From Hymenobacter baengnokdamensis (GTDB taxonomy: Bacteria; Bacteroidota; Bacteroidia; Cytophagales; Hymenobacteraceae), in contig NZ_CP044285.1 in NCBI RefSeq assembly GCF_008728635.1, positions 2,666,001-2,730,000 on the forward strand: a DNA stretch of 64,000 bases, read 5' to 3'. The translations under genes were made by a program, and so were the position numbers. Below, in pieces: positions 34,348 through 43,496 of the stretch (position 1 is the first letter of the stretch; each line of letters opens with the position of its first letter). Under the pieces are notes generated by a model. That model saw nothing but the letters and a program-made list of their open reading frames with translations. It had not been told where the DNA came from and made no database searches.

Positions 34348-36108
34348 CTACCGGGGCACCGCGCCCAGCCAGCGCAGCACCGGGTAGCGGCGGTAGCCGG
34401 GCTCGGCATAGGGCGAGTGCTGGTACACCCACTCCAGCTGCGCCGGACCGCTGGCAGCCAGGGCAGCATCGGTCTTTTTAGCGTCTTCGAGCTGCTGGCG
34501 TACGGCGGGGTTCCTGGTTAGAAAATCGGCGGCTAAATCCTCAAACACATAGTCGGAGTAGTGCTCTTTCTGCTGCAGGATGCTGTCGAAAAAGCCCCAG
34601 GCGAAAAACGAGTCGGTGGCCTGCGGCTCCAGGGCCTGCACGAGGTAGCGGGCGGCCGGACCCTGCTCGGCCAGCACGGCCAGGTAGTCGCCGGCGGCCA
34701 GCGTTGCGTGAGGCTCCGGGGTAGTCAGCATCCTCACCTGGCTGTGCAGGTAGTGGCCCTCGTAGGGCCGGGGGGTAGTTTTAAAATCGCCGATAGTGTA
34801 CACCTCGGCCGGCCCGGTAAGGGGCTGCACTAGTGAGCGCAGCACTACGCCGTTGCGGCGCAGGTTTTCCGCTACTTCGCCCCAGGCGGCCGGAATGACA
34901 TAGGCTGCCGGCGCGGTAACCGTAGCCGTGGCGCGGGCCGTGTTGTAGTAGCTCACGGGCCGGACGTAGGGCCGGGTGCGGTCATAATACAGGCGCGGTT
35001 TGCCGCTCACGGCGCTGGGCTTGTGGCCGGCCTCATAGCCGCGAAACTGCACCGTAGTGGTGGCCGTGTCGGTGAGAGCCCAGGCCAGCGGAAACTGCGT
35101 TTGGGCGGCCAGCGCCCGGTCGGCCTCAGCGCGGGCGGCGAGCAGCGCGGGCGCCTGGGCGGCCACGGTTTCGAGGTAGGTGAGCAGCAGGTCGTAGGTA
35201 GCCTGCACGCGAGGCCCGAACGCTTTCAGCATGTGTGTTTCCGGCATGAAGCCGATGGTGTTGAACAAGGCCGCGTAGCCGGTAGAGTAGCGCGGGCTTT
35301 CCAGGAAAGCCCGCAGGCCGCTCTCGGGCGTTTCGCCCTCAAAGTCGACGTAGGGCGTCATGGGCCACTTTTTCTGGTTCATGCCTTTGTAGAGCGCGGG
35401 CAGTAGCTTGTCTTGCAGATACGGCCCTAGCACCGGTCCCAGCTTGTCGGGCTGGGTCGGGATGAGCGTAATGGTATACTGGTAATCAGCGCCATTAGAC
35501 GTGTGCGTGTCCACAAAAATCTCGGGCCGCCACTTCTGAAACAGCGCCGCAAACGAGCGCGCATTGCGCGAATCCTGCTTCACGAAGTCGCGGTTCAGGT
35601 CGAGGTGGCGGGCATTGCCCCGGAAGCCGTACTCGGCTGGCCCGTTCTGGTTCACGCGGGTGGTCGAGTTGCGGTTCAGCATCCCGTCGATGTTGTAGGC
35701 CGGGATGATGACGACCGTTACCTGTTGCAACAGCGCCTGAAGTTTTTTCTCGCGCAACAGGTTGCGGGCCAGCAGCATGCTGGCGTCGATGCCCTCGGGC
35801 TCGCCGGGGTGGATGCCGTTCTGGATGAACAGCACCGGCCGGCCCTTCGCCCGGCTGGCGGCCGGCTCAAAGGTGCCATCGGCCGAGAGCACAACCTCGT
35901 GCAGGGGCTGGCCGCTATCGGTGGGGCCGGCCTCGCGCAGTTGCATGGTAGCCGGGTAGGTGGCGGCCAGCTCTTTATAAAAGCCGATGCACTCGGCGTA
36001 GGTAGCGGTGGTGTTGTGGTGCGGGTCGCGCTCGAAGGGCGTACTGAAACGCGGGGCGGGGGCCGGGGTCATGAGCGAGGTGGCGAGTAGGAGGGAAGCC
36101 AGGAACAT
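34348..36108 (-). CDS. Secreted M14-family metallopeptidase (second)
   Basis: A 586-residue exported peptidase starting MFLASLLLATSLMTPAPA, a signal peptide. The M14 motif is NGIHPGEPEGID with zinc ligands H100 and E103; the third histidine is in IFVDTHTSNGADY. DLNRDFVKQDSRNA lies between them, as in the family. The second half has no recognised domain. The frame start at 36363 lies within surE and is rejected. It is unlike the 14074 enzyme outside the catalytic core. Divergent from surE with a TACCTTTG box between them. Confidence 0.86.
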   Translation of the reverse strand: MFLASLLLATSLMTPAPAPRFSTPFERDPHHNTTATYAECIGFYKELAATYPATMQLREAGPTDSGQPLHEVVLSADGTFEPAASRAKGRPVLFIQNGIHPGEPEGIDASMLLARNLLREKKLQALLQQVTVVIIPAYNIDGMLNRNSTTRVNQNGPAEYGFRGNARHLDLNRDFVKQDSRNARSFAALFQKWRPEIFVDTHTSNGADYQYTITLIPTQPDKLGPVLGPYLQDKLLPALYKGMNQKKWPMTPYVDFEGETPESGLRAFLESPRYSTGYAALFNTIGFMPETHMLKAFGPRVQATYDLLLTYLETVAAQAPALLAARAEADRALAAQTQFPLAWALTDTATTTVQFRGYEAGHKPSAVSGKPRLYYDRTRPYVRPVSYYNTARATATVTAPAAYVIPAAWGEVAENLRRNGVVLRSLVQPLTGPAEVYTIGDFKTTPRPYEGHYLHSQVRMLTTPEPHATLAAGDYLAVLAEQGPAARYLVQALEPQATDSFFAWGFFDSILQQKEHYSDYVFEDLAADFLTRNPAVRQQLEDAKKTDAALAASGPAQLEWVYQHSPYAEPGYRRYPVLRWLGAVPR

Positions 36109-36118
36109 AGGGCGAAGG

Positions 36119-36126
36119 TACCTTTG
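36119..36126 (+). promoter_or_regulatory. Candidate promoter -7 box for surE (TACCTTTG)
   Basis: TACCTTTG, matching TANNTTTG, 58 bp before the surE ATG in the gap between divergent genes. Confidence 0.4.
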
Positions 36127-36184
36127 CCAGCCGTGAGCTGCCCTGACCTGGGTCGGGGCCCGGCCAAATTTCCTTTTCTGACTT

Positions 36185-37039
36185 ATGTCTTCCCGCCCCC
36201 TCATCCTTATCTCCAACGACGACAGCCTGACGGCACCCGGCATTGCGCACCTGGTGCGCCTCATGCGCGAGCTGCCCGCCGAAATAGTGGTGGTGGCTCC
36301 GGCCAGCCCGCAGTCGGGCATGGGCCATGCCATTACCATCGGCCACCCGCTGCGGCTCGACAAATCTACCCTTTTCGGCCCCGATGTAGAGGCCTACGCC
36401 TGCACCGGAACGCCGGCCGACTGCGTAAAAATAGCTAAACACTATATATTGAAAGACCGTCGGCCCGACCTCGTCGTGTCGGGTATCAACCACGGCTCCA
36501 ACTCGTCGGTGAACGTGCTGTATTCGGGCACCATGTCGGCGGCGATTGAGGCGGCCATTGAGGGGCTGCCGGCCATTGGCTTTTCGCTCTGCGAATACGG
36601 CGACGACGCCGACTTTTCGCACGTGGGCCCCTGGGTGCTGGAGGTGTGCCGGCAGGCGCTGGCGCACGGCATTCCGGCCGGCACGGCCCTGAATGTGAAT
36701 ATTCCCAAAAATTCGGCCGGGCCAATTCAGGGCATCCGGCTGGCGCGCCAGGCCCGCGCCAAGTGGCAGGAGAGCTTTGAGCAGCGCCACGACCCCTACC
36801 GCCGCCCTTATTACTGGCTGCTGGGCGAGTTCGTAAACCAGGACCTGGGCCTCGACACCGACGAAGCCGCCCTGGCCGAAGGGTTTGTGTCGGTAGTGCC
36901 CTGCCAGTTTGACCTTACCAGCTACGTCGGCCTGGCGGCCATGGCGCAGGGCTGGCAGCTCGCGTTGCCGGCCAGCAGCGCCGCGGCTGCGCCCCCGCAA
37001 CCCGTGCCGGGGGAGGATTACGGCCCCGCCACCCGGTGA
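36185..37039 (+). CDS. surE: 5'/3'-nucleotidase SurE
   Basis: A 284-residue metal-dependent nucleoside monophosphatase. The metal-binding ISNDDSLTAPGI motif is at residues 9-20, with the family motif SGINHGSNSSVNVLYSGTMSAAIE following near 100 (quoted in part: NHGSN, YSGT). The last 20 residues are a Pro/Ala/Gly-rich tail without family counterpart. SurE salvages nucleotides in stress and stationary phase. Confidence 0.94.
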   Translation: MSSRPLILISNDDSLTAPGIAHLVRLMRELPAEIVVVAPASPQSGMGHAITIGHPLRLDKSTLFGPDVEAYACTGTPADCVKIAKHYILKDRRPDLVVSGINHGSNSSVNVLYSGTMSAAIEAAIEGLPAIGFSLCEYGDDADFSHVGPWVLEVCRQALAHGIPAGTALNVNIPKNSAGPIQGIRLARQARAKWQESFEQRHDPYRRPYYWLLGEFVNQDLGLDTDEAALAEGFVSVVPCQFDLTSYVGLAAMAQGWQLALPASSAAAAPPQPVPGEDYGPATR

Positions 37040-37068
37040 GGCACCGGGAGGGCAGGCCGAAGGGTAGG

Positions 37069-37311
37069 CTATACTGCGCTGTGCTCGGGATGAGCTGCGC
37101 TTCGGCTTTCCTTCCGCTTGCCATATTTCACGGCCCGCACCAGCTTGTGCTGCTGCGCGGCATATGGCGTGCGCAGCACCCGCACGGGCAGCAGCCTGGG
37201 CGTCAGGGTACCGCCAGTGAGGTAGTGGGGGTGTTGGTGCGCGCCGTGCCCGGCTGGTGGCAGCAGCAGCACCAACAGCAGCAGACTTAGCAGGAGCGCC
37301 GGCGTTTTCAT
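37069..37311 (-). CDS. Small exported His-containing hypothetical protein
   Basis: An 80-residue frame with a signal peptide (MKTPALLLSLLLLVLLLPPAG, then HGAHQHPHYLTGG). The mature part is basic and polar (RVLRTPYAAQQHKLVRAVKYGKRKE), with a His-rich start. No family recognised. The start at 37311 is chosen because it opens the signal peptide. The gene could be real but is short and flanked by no clear promoter. Confidence 0.4.
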   Translation of the reverse strand: MKTPALLLSLLLLVLLLPPAGHGAHQHPHYLTGGTLTPRLLPVRVLRTPYAAQQHKLVRAVKYGKRKESRSAAHPEHSAV

Positions 37312-37404
37312 AGAGTATTCAGTTTGTACTCCAAGTTGGCGCGCAACCAGTGAATGCCGCATGAATACAGGTAGTTGACTCCGCTGGCCCGCCCGCGGGC
37401 GCGG

Positions 37405-38613
37405 CTAGTCGCTGCTCAGCCAGCCCTTGCGCCAAAAGTAATAAAGCTGCCCCAGCACAATCAGCGTAAGTACCACCAGCAGAACAGGGTAGCCCATGGG
37501 CGAATACAGCTCGGGCATATTCAGGGGCATCAGGTGGCCGTGGCCATCGTCGTGCTGAAAGTTCATGCCGTAGAGGCCCACCACAAAGCTGAGCGGAATA
37601 AAGATGGAGCTGATGATGGTCAGCACCTTCATTACCTCATTCATGCGGTTGCTCTGGTCGGAGAGGAAGAGGTCGGCCAGCGAGGAGATGTTGTCGCGGT
37701 AGCTCTCGGCCAGGTCCAGGGCCTGAATGGCGTGGTCGTAGGCATCGCGGTAAAATACCTTGAGCTCTTCGGGTACTACTTCATCGGGCAGGCGCAGAAT
37801 CTCCGACATTTTATCGCGCTCGGGATACACGAGGCGGCGAAAGCGCACTACATCTTTCTTGATGCGCAGAATCCGGTTGAGCAGGCGCCGCTCGCGCCGC
37901 TCGTTGAAAATGCTCAGCTCCAGCTCCTCAATATAATCACCAATGGCCGCCATAGTAGGGTAGTAGTGGTCGAGCACTACATCGGTGAGCGCGTAGGCCA
38001 GGTAGCCGCTGGACTTACGCCGCAGCTGGCTGAAATTGGCCCGGATGCGGGTGCGCAGCACTTCCAGGCAGTCGTCGTAATCGTCCTGAAACGAAAGCAC
38101 GTAGTTTGGCCCGGTAAAGATGGAGAGCTGGTCGTCGTGCACCGTCAGGTCGGCCGTAAACTCAGTCATGCGCGATACCAGAAAAAGGCGATTATCGTCG
38201 AACACCTCCACCTTGGCCCGCTGATAATCGCCGAGCACATCCTCCATTTGCAGGGGGTGCAGGCCAAAATCCGTCATGAGGCGCTCCATCAGCGGCAGGT
38301 CGCCGTAGCCGCGCACGTCAACCCAGTGCTTCAGCCCGGGCTGCCCGCTCAGGTAGTGCAGCAGCTCATCGTAGCGGTCGGTATATTCGGCTTCTTCGTG
38401 CACGCTCTCGTCGTACGACATCAGAAAGAGGCGCGGCTTAAGGGACTCGGGCGGCACGTGCAGCGTACCGGGGTGCTGGCCCACGTTCTGGTACAGGGCC
38501 TGGCGCCGGGCCTCCCGGCTGGGGGCCGCCGGGCCGGGGGCGGTGCGGGCCATAGGGGCCTTGGAAGAAGCCGGAGGGTTGGAAGCGGCCGGAGTCGAAC
38601 CGTTAGGATTCAT
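37405..38613 (-). CDS. corA: CorA-family Mg2+/Co2+ transporter
   Basis: A 402-residue protein. The last ~60 residues carry two membrane helices separated by the signature loop GLYGMNF (FIPLSFVVGLYGMNFQHDDG). The rest is the cytoplasmic funnel, including the long helix around DLAESYRDNISSLADLFLS typical of CorA. It forms a pentameric channel. The first 40 residues are an Ala/Pro/Ser-rich extension (MNPNGSTPAASNPPASS) lacking family counterpart. Confidence 0.94.
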   Translation of the reverse strand: MNPNGSTPAASNPPASSKAPMARTAPGPAAPSREARRQALYQNVGQHPGTLHVPPESLKPRLFLMSYDESVHEEAEYTDRYDELLHYLSGQPGLKHWVDVRGYGDLPLMERLMTDFGLHPLQMEDVLGDYQRAKVEVFDDNRLFLVSRMTEFTADLTVHDDQLSIFTGPNYVLSFQDDYDDCLEVLRTRIRANFSQLRRKSSGYLAYALTDVVLDHYYPTMAAIGDYIEELELSIFNERRERRLLNRILRIKKDVVRFRRLVYPERDKMSEILRLPDEVVPEELKVFYRDAYDHAIQALDLAESYRDNISSLADLFLSDQSNRMNEVMKVLTIISSIFIPLSFVVGLYGMNFQHDDGHGHLMPLNMPELYSPMGYPVLLVVLTLIVLGQLYYFWRKGWLSSD

Positions 38614-38629
38614 TAAAACGAGGGCAAAA

Positions 38630-39706
38630 ATGCAAATAGCACCGCAAGGTGCAGTCCGAAAAACGAATTGCTGCCGGCTGCTGCCGTACTTTGCCCTGCC
38701 CGATAGCCTTGTGAAAACCGATAGTTTCCCGCCGCCCCTGCCTGGCTGGGCCGTATACGCCGCCGAAGCCCCGCCCGGACAACCACCGGCCGGGCCGCGC
38801 TGGCCGCTGGCCTTTGCCTCGTTTCTGTACCTTGAGCCGGCGCATCAGGCGTTGCAGGGAGCAAGCCGGGTGCTCAGCTTTTATCTGGAAGATGAAAGCG
38901 TTGGCCTCAGTGTGGCGCAGCTATTTATAGTGCCCGATTTTTTGGGGCCGGGCCGGGCCAGCTCGCCGGGCCGGGCTCCATTCGGGGCCGTGCAGCTGGC
39001 GGCCGGGGTGCCGCTGGCCGCGCTCCACCTGCTGCTCACAACGGCCGAGGCCGCCCTGCGCCAGCGCGGGCAGCGCACACTGCATATACGCGGCTACCCG
39101 TTTTGCTACGACCCCGCCGGAGCCGCGCTGCTGGCCGAAGCGCTGCGCCAGCGCCACTACACCGTGCCCCTGGCCGAGCAGAACTACTACCTCGATGCTA
39201 CCCGCGATTACGAGGCGCACCTGCACCCCAGCGAGCGCCGCCGGCTGCGCCGCTGCCGCCAGCAGGGCCTCGTACCCGAGCAGGAGCCTCCCCTGATTTT
39301 GCCCTTGGCCTACGACTTCATTGCGGCCTGCCGGCAGGAGCGGGGGGTAGCGCTGTCGCTGCCCCTGACCCAGGTGCAGGAGTTGTTTCAGGTTTTCCCC
39401 GGCCAGCACCTGTTATTTTCGGTGCGCAAGCCGGGCGGCGACTGGGCGGCCCTGACCATCGCCATCCAGGTGAGCAGCGAAGTGCTGTATAATTTTTACC
39501 CGGCCAGCCCCAGGGCCGAAAACCACCTGAGCCCAGTTGTGCTGCTCAACGAAAGCCTGCACACCTATGCCCGTGCCTCCGGGCTGCGGGTAGTCGACCT
39601 GGGCACCTCCACGCTGCCCACCGGGCCAAACGAGCCCCTGCTGCGCTTCAAGCGCCACCTCGGCGGGGTAGCGGGATTAAGGTTAAGCTGGGAGAAAGTG
39701 TTATAA
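38630..39706 (+). CDS. FemAB/GNAT-like acyltransferase of unknown role
   Basis: A 358-residue protein, divergent from corA by 16 bp. The C-terminal half resembles the GNAT_6/FemAB-type acyltransferase fold: YLDATRDYEAHLHPSERRRLRRC, FSVRKPGGDWAALTIAIQ, and RVVDLGTSTLPTGPNEPLLRFKRHLGG, the usual last strand and substrate-binding loop. Such enzymes move acyl or aminoacyl groups to glycans, peptides or lipids. It lies near the polysaccharide flippase, so glycan modification is plausible but unproven. The ATG at 38630 has a GAGGG motif 6-9 bp upstream. Confidence 0.7.
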   Translation: MQIAPQGAVRKTNCCRLLPYFALPDSLVKTDSFPPPLPGWAVYAAEAPPGQPPAGPRWPLAFASFLYLEPAHQALQGASRVLSFYLEDESVGLSVAQLFIVPDFLGPGRASSPGRAPFGAVQLAAGVPLAALHLLLTTAEAALRQRGQRTLHIRGYPFCYDPAGAALLAEALRQRHYTVPLAEQNYYLDATRDYEAHLHPSERRRLRRCRQQGLVPEQEPPLILPLAYDFIAACRQERGVALSLPLTQVQELFQVFPGQHLLFSVRKPGGDWAALTIAIQVSSEVLYNFYPASPRAENHLSPVVLLNESLHTYARASGLRVVDLGTSTLPTGPNEPLLRFKRHLGGVAGLRLSWEKVL

Positions 39707-39831
39707 GGTAACGTGTTATGCAAATGAGTAAATTGAATTCAGGTATTGCCCATTTGTATAGCGCGTTGATTATTCAGCTGTTGGCTGGTGGTTGGTAGCT
39801 GTGCTAAATGCCTGCCTCCGACCTTTGTCTT

Positions 39832-41076
39832 ATGGCTACCTCTGTTCGCGCTATCTGGCAAGGCTTCGTGCGTGGTTCGCTGGGTACGGGCGCAGCCGTG
39901 GCTGCGCGGGCCGTCGGCGCCCTGGTACTTAATAAGCTGGTGGCTTTGTACGGAGGAGCCGGCGGCCTCACTCAGCTCGCCCAGTTTCAAAACCTGATGG
40001 CCTTATTTGGAGCCCTACCCACCGACGGGGTGCAGGTGGGGGCCACGGCCCGGCTCGCTCCGCTGCGGCCCGGCTCGGGGCGCTACCGGGCCTGGCTGGG
40101 AGCTGCCCTGTTCCTGACGACGGTAGTTGGCCTGGCCGCCGGAGCGGTGCTGCTGGCTACTGGTGGCCCGCGGTGGTCAGTCGGCCCCGTCGGGTTATTT
40201 ACCGGGGCAATGCTGCTGGTGATGGGGCAGGCGCTGCTAAGCACCGCCTTATTGGCTGCGGGCCGCCGCGGGGCCTACGTGGCCCAGTCCGTAGCGTTAA
40301 GCTTGCTTGGTACGGCGGCAGCCGCCGGAGCGCTGGCTGCTGGCTGGTCGTTGCCGCGTGTGCTGCTGGCTTATGTGGTCGGGCAGGCGCTGACTTTGCC
40401 GCTGGCCCTGGGAGCAGCCAGGCGGGCCGGATTGCTACAGGGCCTGGGCTTGCGGTGGCCCAGTTCGAGCGCCCAACGGGGCCTGCTGCGGTTTGTGCTG
40501 ATGGCGGCCGGGGCGCTGCTGTTTGGCCGGGCCGTTGATTACGCCGTGCGCGCCTGGCTGATGGCTCACTTTGCGCCTGCCCAAACCGACCTGTGGCAGG
40601 CCGTTGCGAAGCTGTCCGACAACTACACGCTGGTGGTCACGGCGCTGCTTAGTACGGTATTTTATCCCCGGTTAGCGGCGCTGGTGGCTCAGCCGGCGCA
40701 GGCCCGCCGCTACCTGGGGGCAGTGCTGGGCCTGCTAGCCACCAGCCTGGCCGCCGGACTCGGGGCAATATACATTTTTCGGGATATACTGCTGTCGTTG
40801 TTGTTTGCCCCTCGTCTGCTGGCTGCCCGCGACCTGCTGGCCCCCCAGCTGCTTGGCGATTGGGCCAAGTTTTTAAGCTGGGTATTTCTATATCAGCTGC
40901 TGGCGCGTGCCCGCACCTGGCCTTACCTGGCTGTGCAGGCTGCCTCGGCGGCGCTCTACGTGGCGCTGCTGGCAGGCCTGCTCCCCAGGTTTGGGCTGCA
41001 CGGGCTGGTGCTGGCCCATGCCGCCCGCTACGGAGTGCTCGTGGTGGCTTGCGGAGCTTGGTACATTTGGAAATAA
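39832..41076 (+). CDS. Polysaccharide (O-antigen type) flippase, Wzx-like
   Basis: A 414-residue membrane protein of the MVF/MATE-type flippase superfamily, with about 12 membrane segments (for example FLTTVVGLAAGAVLLATGG, VLLAYVVGQALTLPLALGAA). Layout with a conserved N-terminal VRGSLGTGAAVAARAVGALVLNKLVALYG matches O-antigen/teichoic-acid exporters that flip lipid-linked oligosaccharides. It is followed at 25 bp by a GT2 glycosyltransferase. The ATG at 39832 is preferred to 39808, which adds only MPASDLCL. Confidence 0.85.
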   Translation: MATSVRAIWQGFVRGSLGTGAAVAARAVGALVLNKLVALYGGAGGLTQLAQFQNLMALFGALPTDGVQVGATARLAPLRPGSGRYRAWLGAALFLTTVVGLAAGAVLLATGGPRWSVGPVGLFTGAMLLVMGQALLSTALLAAGRRGAYVAQSVALSLLGTAAAAGALAAGWSLPRVLLAYVVGQALTLPLALGAARRAGLLQGLGLRWPSSSAQRGLLRFVLMAAGALLFGRAVDYAVRAWLMAHFAPAQTDLWQAVAKLSDNYTLVVTALLSTVFYPRLAALVAQPAQARRYLGAVLGLLATSLAAGLGAIYIFRDILLSLLFAPRLLAARDLLAPQLLGDWAKFLSWVFLYQLLARARTWPYLAVQAASAALYVALLAGLLPRFGLHGLVLAHAARYGVLVVACGAWYIWK

Positions 41077-41100
41077 TATTCTCTTATGGGTAATATGTAA

Positions 41101-42048
41101 ATGGGTAAGCCAGAGAGTAAATTGGTTTCCGATAAGGTAAGCGTTACGGCGATGGCTTCCGCTCAGCCGCTCGTAACGGTTGTCGCCTTGTGCCACAACC
41201 ATGCGCCCTACCTGCGCGAAGCCCTTGATTCGGTGCTGGCTCAGGACTACGCGGCGCTGGAGGTCTGGCTGGTAGATAATGGCAGCACCGATGGCAGCCC
41301 AGCCATTCTGCAGGAATATGCGCAGCATAACCCCGCCTGGCACTTGCTGCTGCTGCCCGAAAACCTGGGCAACTGCCGCGCCTTCAACCAGGCTTTCTTT
41401 CAAAGCCAGGGCGAGTTTGTGGTCGACTTTGCGACCGATGACGTGCTGCTGCCCCAGCGCCTGAGCCAGCAGGTGGCCCTGTTTCGGCAGCTGCCCCCCG
41501 ATTATGGCCTGGTGTATTCCAACTGTGAGCTTATCGGCGAAGCCGGCGAGGTACTGGGGTTGCACCACCGGCCGGCCGGAGCCGGGCGCCTGAACCCGCA
41601 CCCCGCGAGCGGCTGGGTTTTTACGGACGTGCTGACGCGCTATTTTATCAGTACCCCTACTATGCTCATGCGCCGGGCTACGCTGCTGGCTTTGGGGGGC
41701 TACGACGAAACCCTGAGCTACGAAGACTTCGACTTCTGGGTGCGAGCCAGCCGCGACTGGCGCTTTCAGTACCAGGATGCCGTAACGACCCGCAAGCGCC
41801 GACACCCGCGCAGCATGAGCGCCCAGATAACCCGCGCCCACGACCCTTACCTGGCCTCCACGCTGCGGGTGTGCGAGAAGGCGCTGGCGCTGTGCCGCAC
41901 GCCGGCCGAGCTACGCGCGCTGGCCCGGCGGGTGCGCTACGAGCTGGGCCACGCGGGGCGCCGCCGGCAGTGGGCCGCGGCTGGCCAGGCCCTTCGGCTA
42001 CTCATGAATATAATCGGCCGGGTCGTAGGGCTGCGAGGCCAGGCATAG
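41101..42048 (+). CDS. GT2-family glycosyltransferase
   Basis: A 315-residue GT-A enzyme. The nucleotide-binding start is LVTVVALCHNHAPYLREALDSVLAQDYAALEVWLVDNGSTDGS (motifs CHNHAPYL and DNGSTDGS), with a divalent-metal DxD-type element at FATDDVLLPQ and a later LSYEDFDFWVRAS segment, the ED base motif. It follows the flippase closely and would add a sugar to the same lipid-linked glycan. Its 3' end overlaps the convergent ketoisomerase gene by 51 bp, an unusual overlap for this neighbourhood. Confidence 0.9.
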   Translation: MGKPESKLVSDKVSVTAMASAQPLVTVVALCHNHAPYLREALDSVLAQDYAALEVWLVDNGSTDGSPAILQEYAQHNPAWHLLLLPENLGNCRAFNQAFFQSQGEFVVDFATDDVLLPQRLSQQVALFRQLPPDYGLVYSNCELIGEAGEVLGLHHRPAGAGRLNPHPASGWVFTDVLTRYFISTPTMLMRRATLLALGGYDETLSYEDFDFWVRASRDWRFQYQDAVTTRKRRHPRSMSAQITRAHDPYLASTLRVCEKALALCRTPAELRALARRVRYELGHAGRRRQWAAAGQALRLLMNIIGRVVGLRGQA

Positions 42049-42369
42049 CAGCACCGCCCCCGGCCCAAAGTGGATTTCGGGCCAGCAGTGCGGCGGCAGG
42101 TAAAGGGCCTGGGTGGGCTGGCTGAGGCAGAAGCGCAGTGGCTCTTCGCCTTCGGCCTGCATCACGAGGTCAATGCGCCCGTGTACGGCCACTAATAATT
42201 GCTCGAGGGTGTGGTGCGCGTGGCGGCCCCGCACCCGGCCGGCGGGTACCTCCGTTATCCAGTAGGTGCGCTTCACGGCAAAAGGAAGCTGGCCGTCTTC
42301 AGCTACGGTGAGCCGGCCGCTGTCGGCTGCGCCGTGACTGGGAAGGGTTAGCAGGTAAGGAAGCGTCAT
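41998..42369 (-). CDS. FdtA/QdtA-like dTDP-4-keto-6-deoxyglucose 3,4-ketoisomerase
   Basis: A 123-residue cupin (WxcM-like). Motifs: the FAVKRTYWITEVPAG strand, then GRHAHHTLEQLLVAVHG, in which the RGxHAHxxLxQ pattern gives the active-site histidines, and LYLPPHCWPEIH. Family members move the keto group from C4 to C3 of dTDP-4-keto-6-deoxyglucose on the way to 3-amino-3,6-dideoxy sugars of surface glycans. The partner aminotransferase and acyltransferase are not in this window. It runs antisense into the GT2 gene. Confidence 0.85.
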   Translation of the reverse strand: MTLPYLLTLPSHGAADSGRLTVAEDGQLPFAVKRTYWITEVPAGRVRGRHAHHTLEQLLVAVHGRIDLVMQAEGEEPLRFCLSQPTQALYLPPHCWPEIHFGPGAVLLCLASQPYDPADYIHE

Positions 42370-42484
42370 GCAGCAAGAGTGGCCGGCAAAGATAAAGCTG
42401 GGCCGCTTAGGCTACCCACCCTTAGTATGGGCATGGTTACGCTGGTATTGATAAGTCCAGTCAGCCCGGCGGGCCGGTAACGAA

Positions 42485-42883
42485 CTACAAAAACCGCTGT
42501 TTTAAGGCGGGCGTCGGGAGCAGGCAGCTTTCCTGGCGGCCAAACCAGCGGTAGCGGTGGCGCGCTACGTAGCGGTACAGGCCGTCGCGCCAGGCGCCGG
42601 GCAGCAGCCAGCCTGCACCCGCCAGCCGCCAGGGCCATCCCAGCTGCCCGGCAATGCGCAGCACCGCCGCCGAGTGTGAGTAGACCTGATTATCTTCTAC
42701 CAGGATAACCGACTCGGGGCTGGTCAGGGCGCTGGCGGCCACACCATGCGCGGCCAGCAGGGCCTGGCCAGCGGCGCTTTGCAGGGCGGCAAAGCGGAAG
42801 CGGCCCTGCGGGTCGTGGCGAATAACGAACTGCACAAAGCCGTTGCACAGGTTGCAGACGCCGTCGAAAAGAATAGTAGCCAT
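42485..42883 (-). CDS. DCC-family thiol-disulfide oxidoreductase-like protein (DUF393)
   Basis: A 132-residue protein. D7-G-V-C10-N-L-C13 is the DxxCxxC signature at the start (ILFDGVCNLCNGFVQF), with RHRYRWFGRQESCLLP at the C-terminus. The family is thought to be thioredoxin-like and is often adjacent to or fused with HTTM-domain proteins; one lies 1 kb downstream at 43943. The ATG at 42883 is the only sensible start. Confidence 0.9.
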   Translation of the reverse strand: MATILFDGVCNLCNGFVQFVIRHDPQGRFRFAALQSAAGQALLAAHGVAASALTSPESVILVEDNQVYSHSAAVLRIAGQLGWPWRLAGAGWLLPGAWRDGLYRYVARHRYRWFGRQESCLLPTPALKQRFL

Positions 42884-43092
42884 CAGGGGTGCGTAACAGA
42901 GAGCAAAGCCAACTAGCGTAACGCGGAGGCCGCTTATAGGTTTGCGGCGGGTAGCTATTGTCGTTGAGCAAGAGCATGTTTACGTATTTACCGCTACGTA
43001 ATTTTCCTAAAAAAATACGCACTTTTCACGTCGTTGCTGCCCAACACCTTGCCGTATAAGCAGGCTGTAGTACCACTCATTTTCTTCATTTT

Positions 43093-43449
43093 ATGCCTAA
43101 ACTCACCTCTCAACTCACGCTGGCAGCATTAGTCTTCGGCCTTACCCTGCTCGGCGGCTGCAGCAGCAATAATAAGGATGGCAGTGGCTCCACCAGCGGC
43201 ACTTCCAGCAATAGTGGTACCGGTACCGGCACCGGCGCTGACACCAGTATGGGCAACGACTCTTCGGCCTCTACGGCTGGCAGCATGAGCGGCAGCGGTT
43301 CTACGGCCGGAAGCAGCACGGCGGGCAGCAGCGGCTCAACGGCGGGCGGCAGCACGGGTGGGGCCATGTCGGGCTCTACCAGCGGCGCAGGCACCACGGC
43401 CGGGGGCGGTAGCACGGGCGGAGCCGCTGGTGGCTCTACCGGTCAGTAA
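43093..43449 (+). CDS. Ser/Gly/Thr-rich lipoprotein
   Basis: A 118-residue protein with a type II signal peptide; the lipobox is LLGGC (Cys at residue 23). The mature part is almost only Ser, Gly, Thr and Ala (SGTSSNSGTGTGTGADTSMG, then repeated AGSS and GGSTGG motifs) and is probably unstructured on the outer membrane. The gene is followed 47 bp later by a second protein of the same composition. Not a named family. Confidence 0.75.
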   Translation: MPKLTSQLTLAALVFGLTLLGGCSSNNKDGSGSTSGTSSNSGTGTGTGADTSMGNDSSASTAGSMSGSGSTAGSSTAGSSGSTAGGSTGGAMSGSTSGAGTTAGGGSTGGAAGGSTGQ

Positions 43450-43496
43450 ATCACCTTTTTTAACTCTTTACCTTTCACCTTTTCCTCTTACCCACC

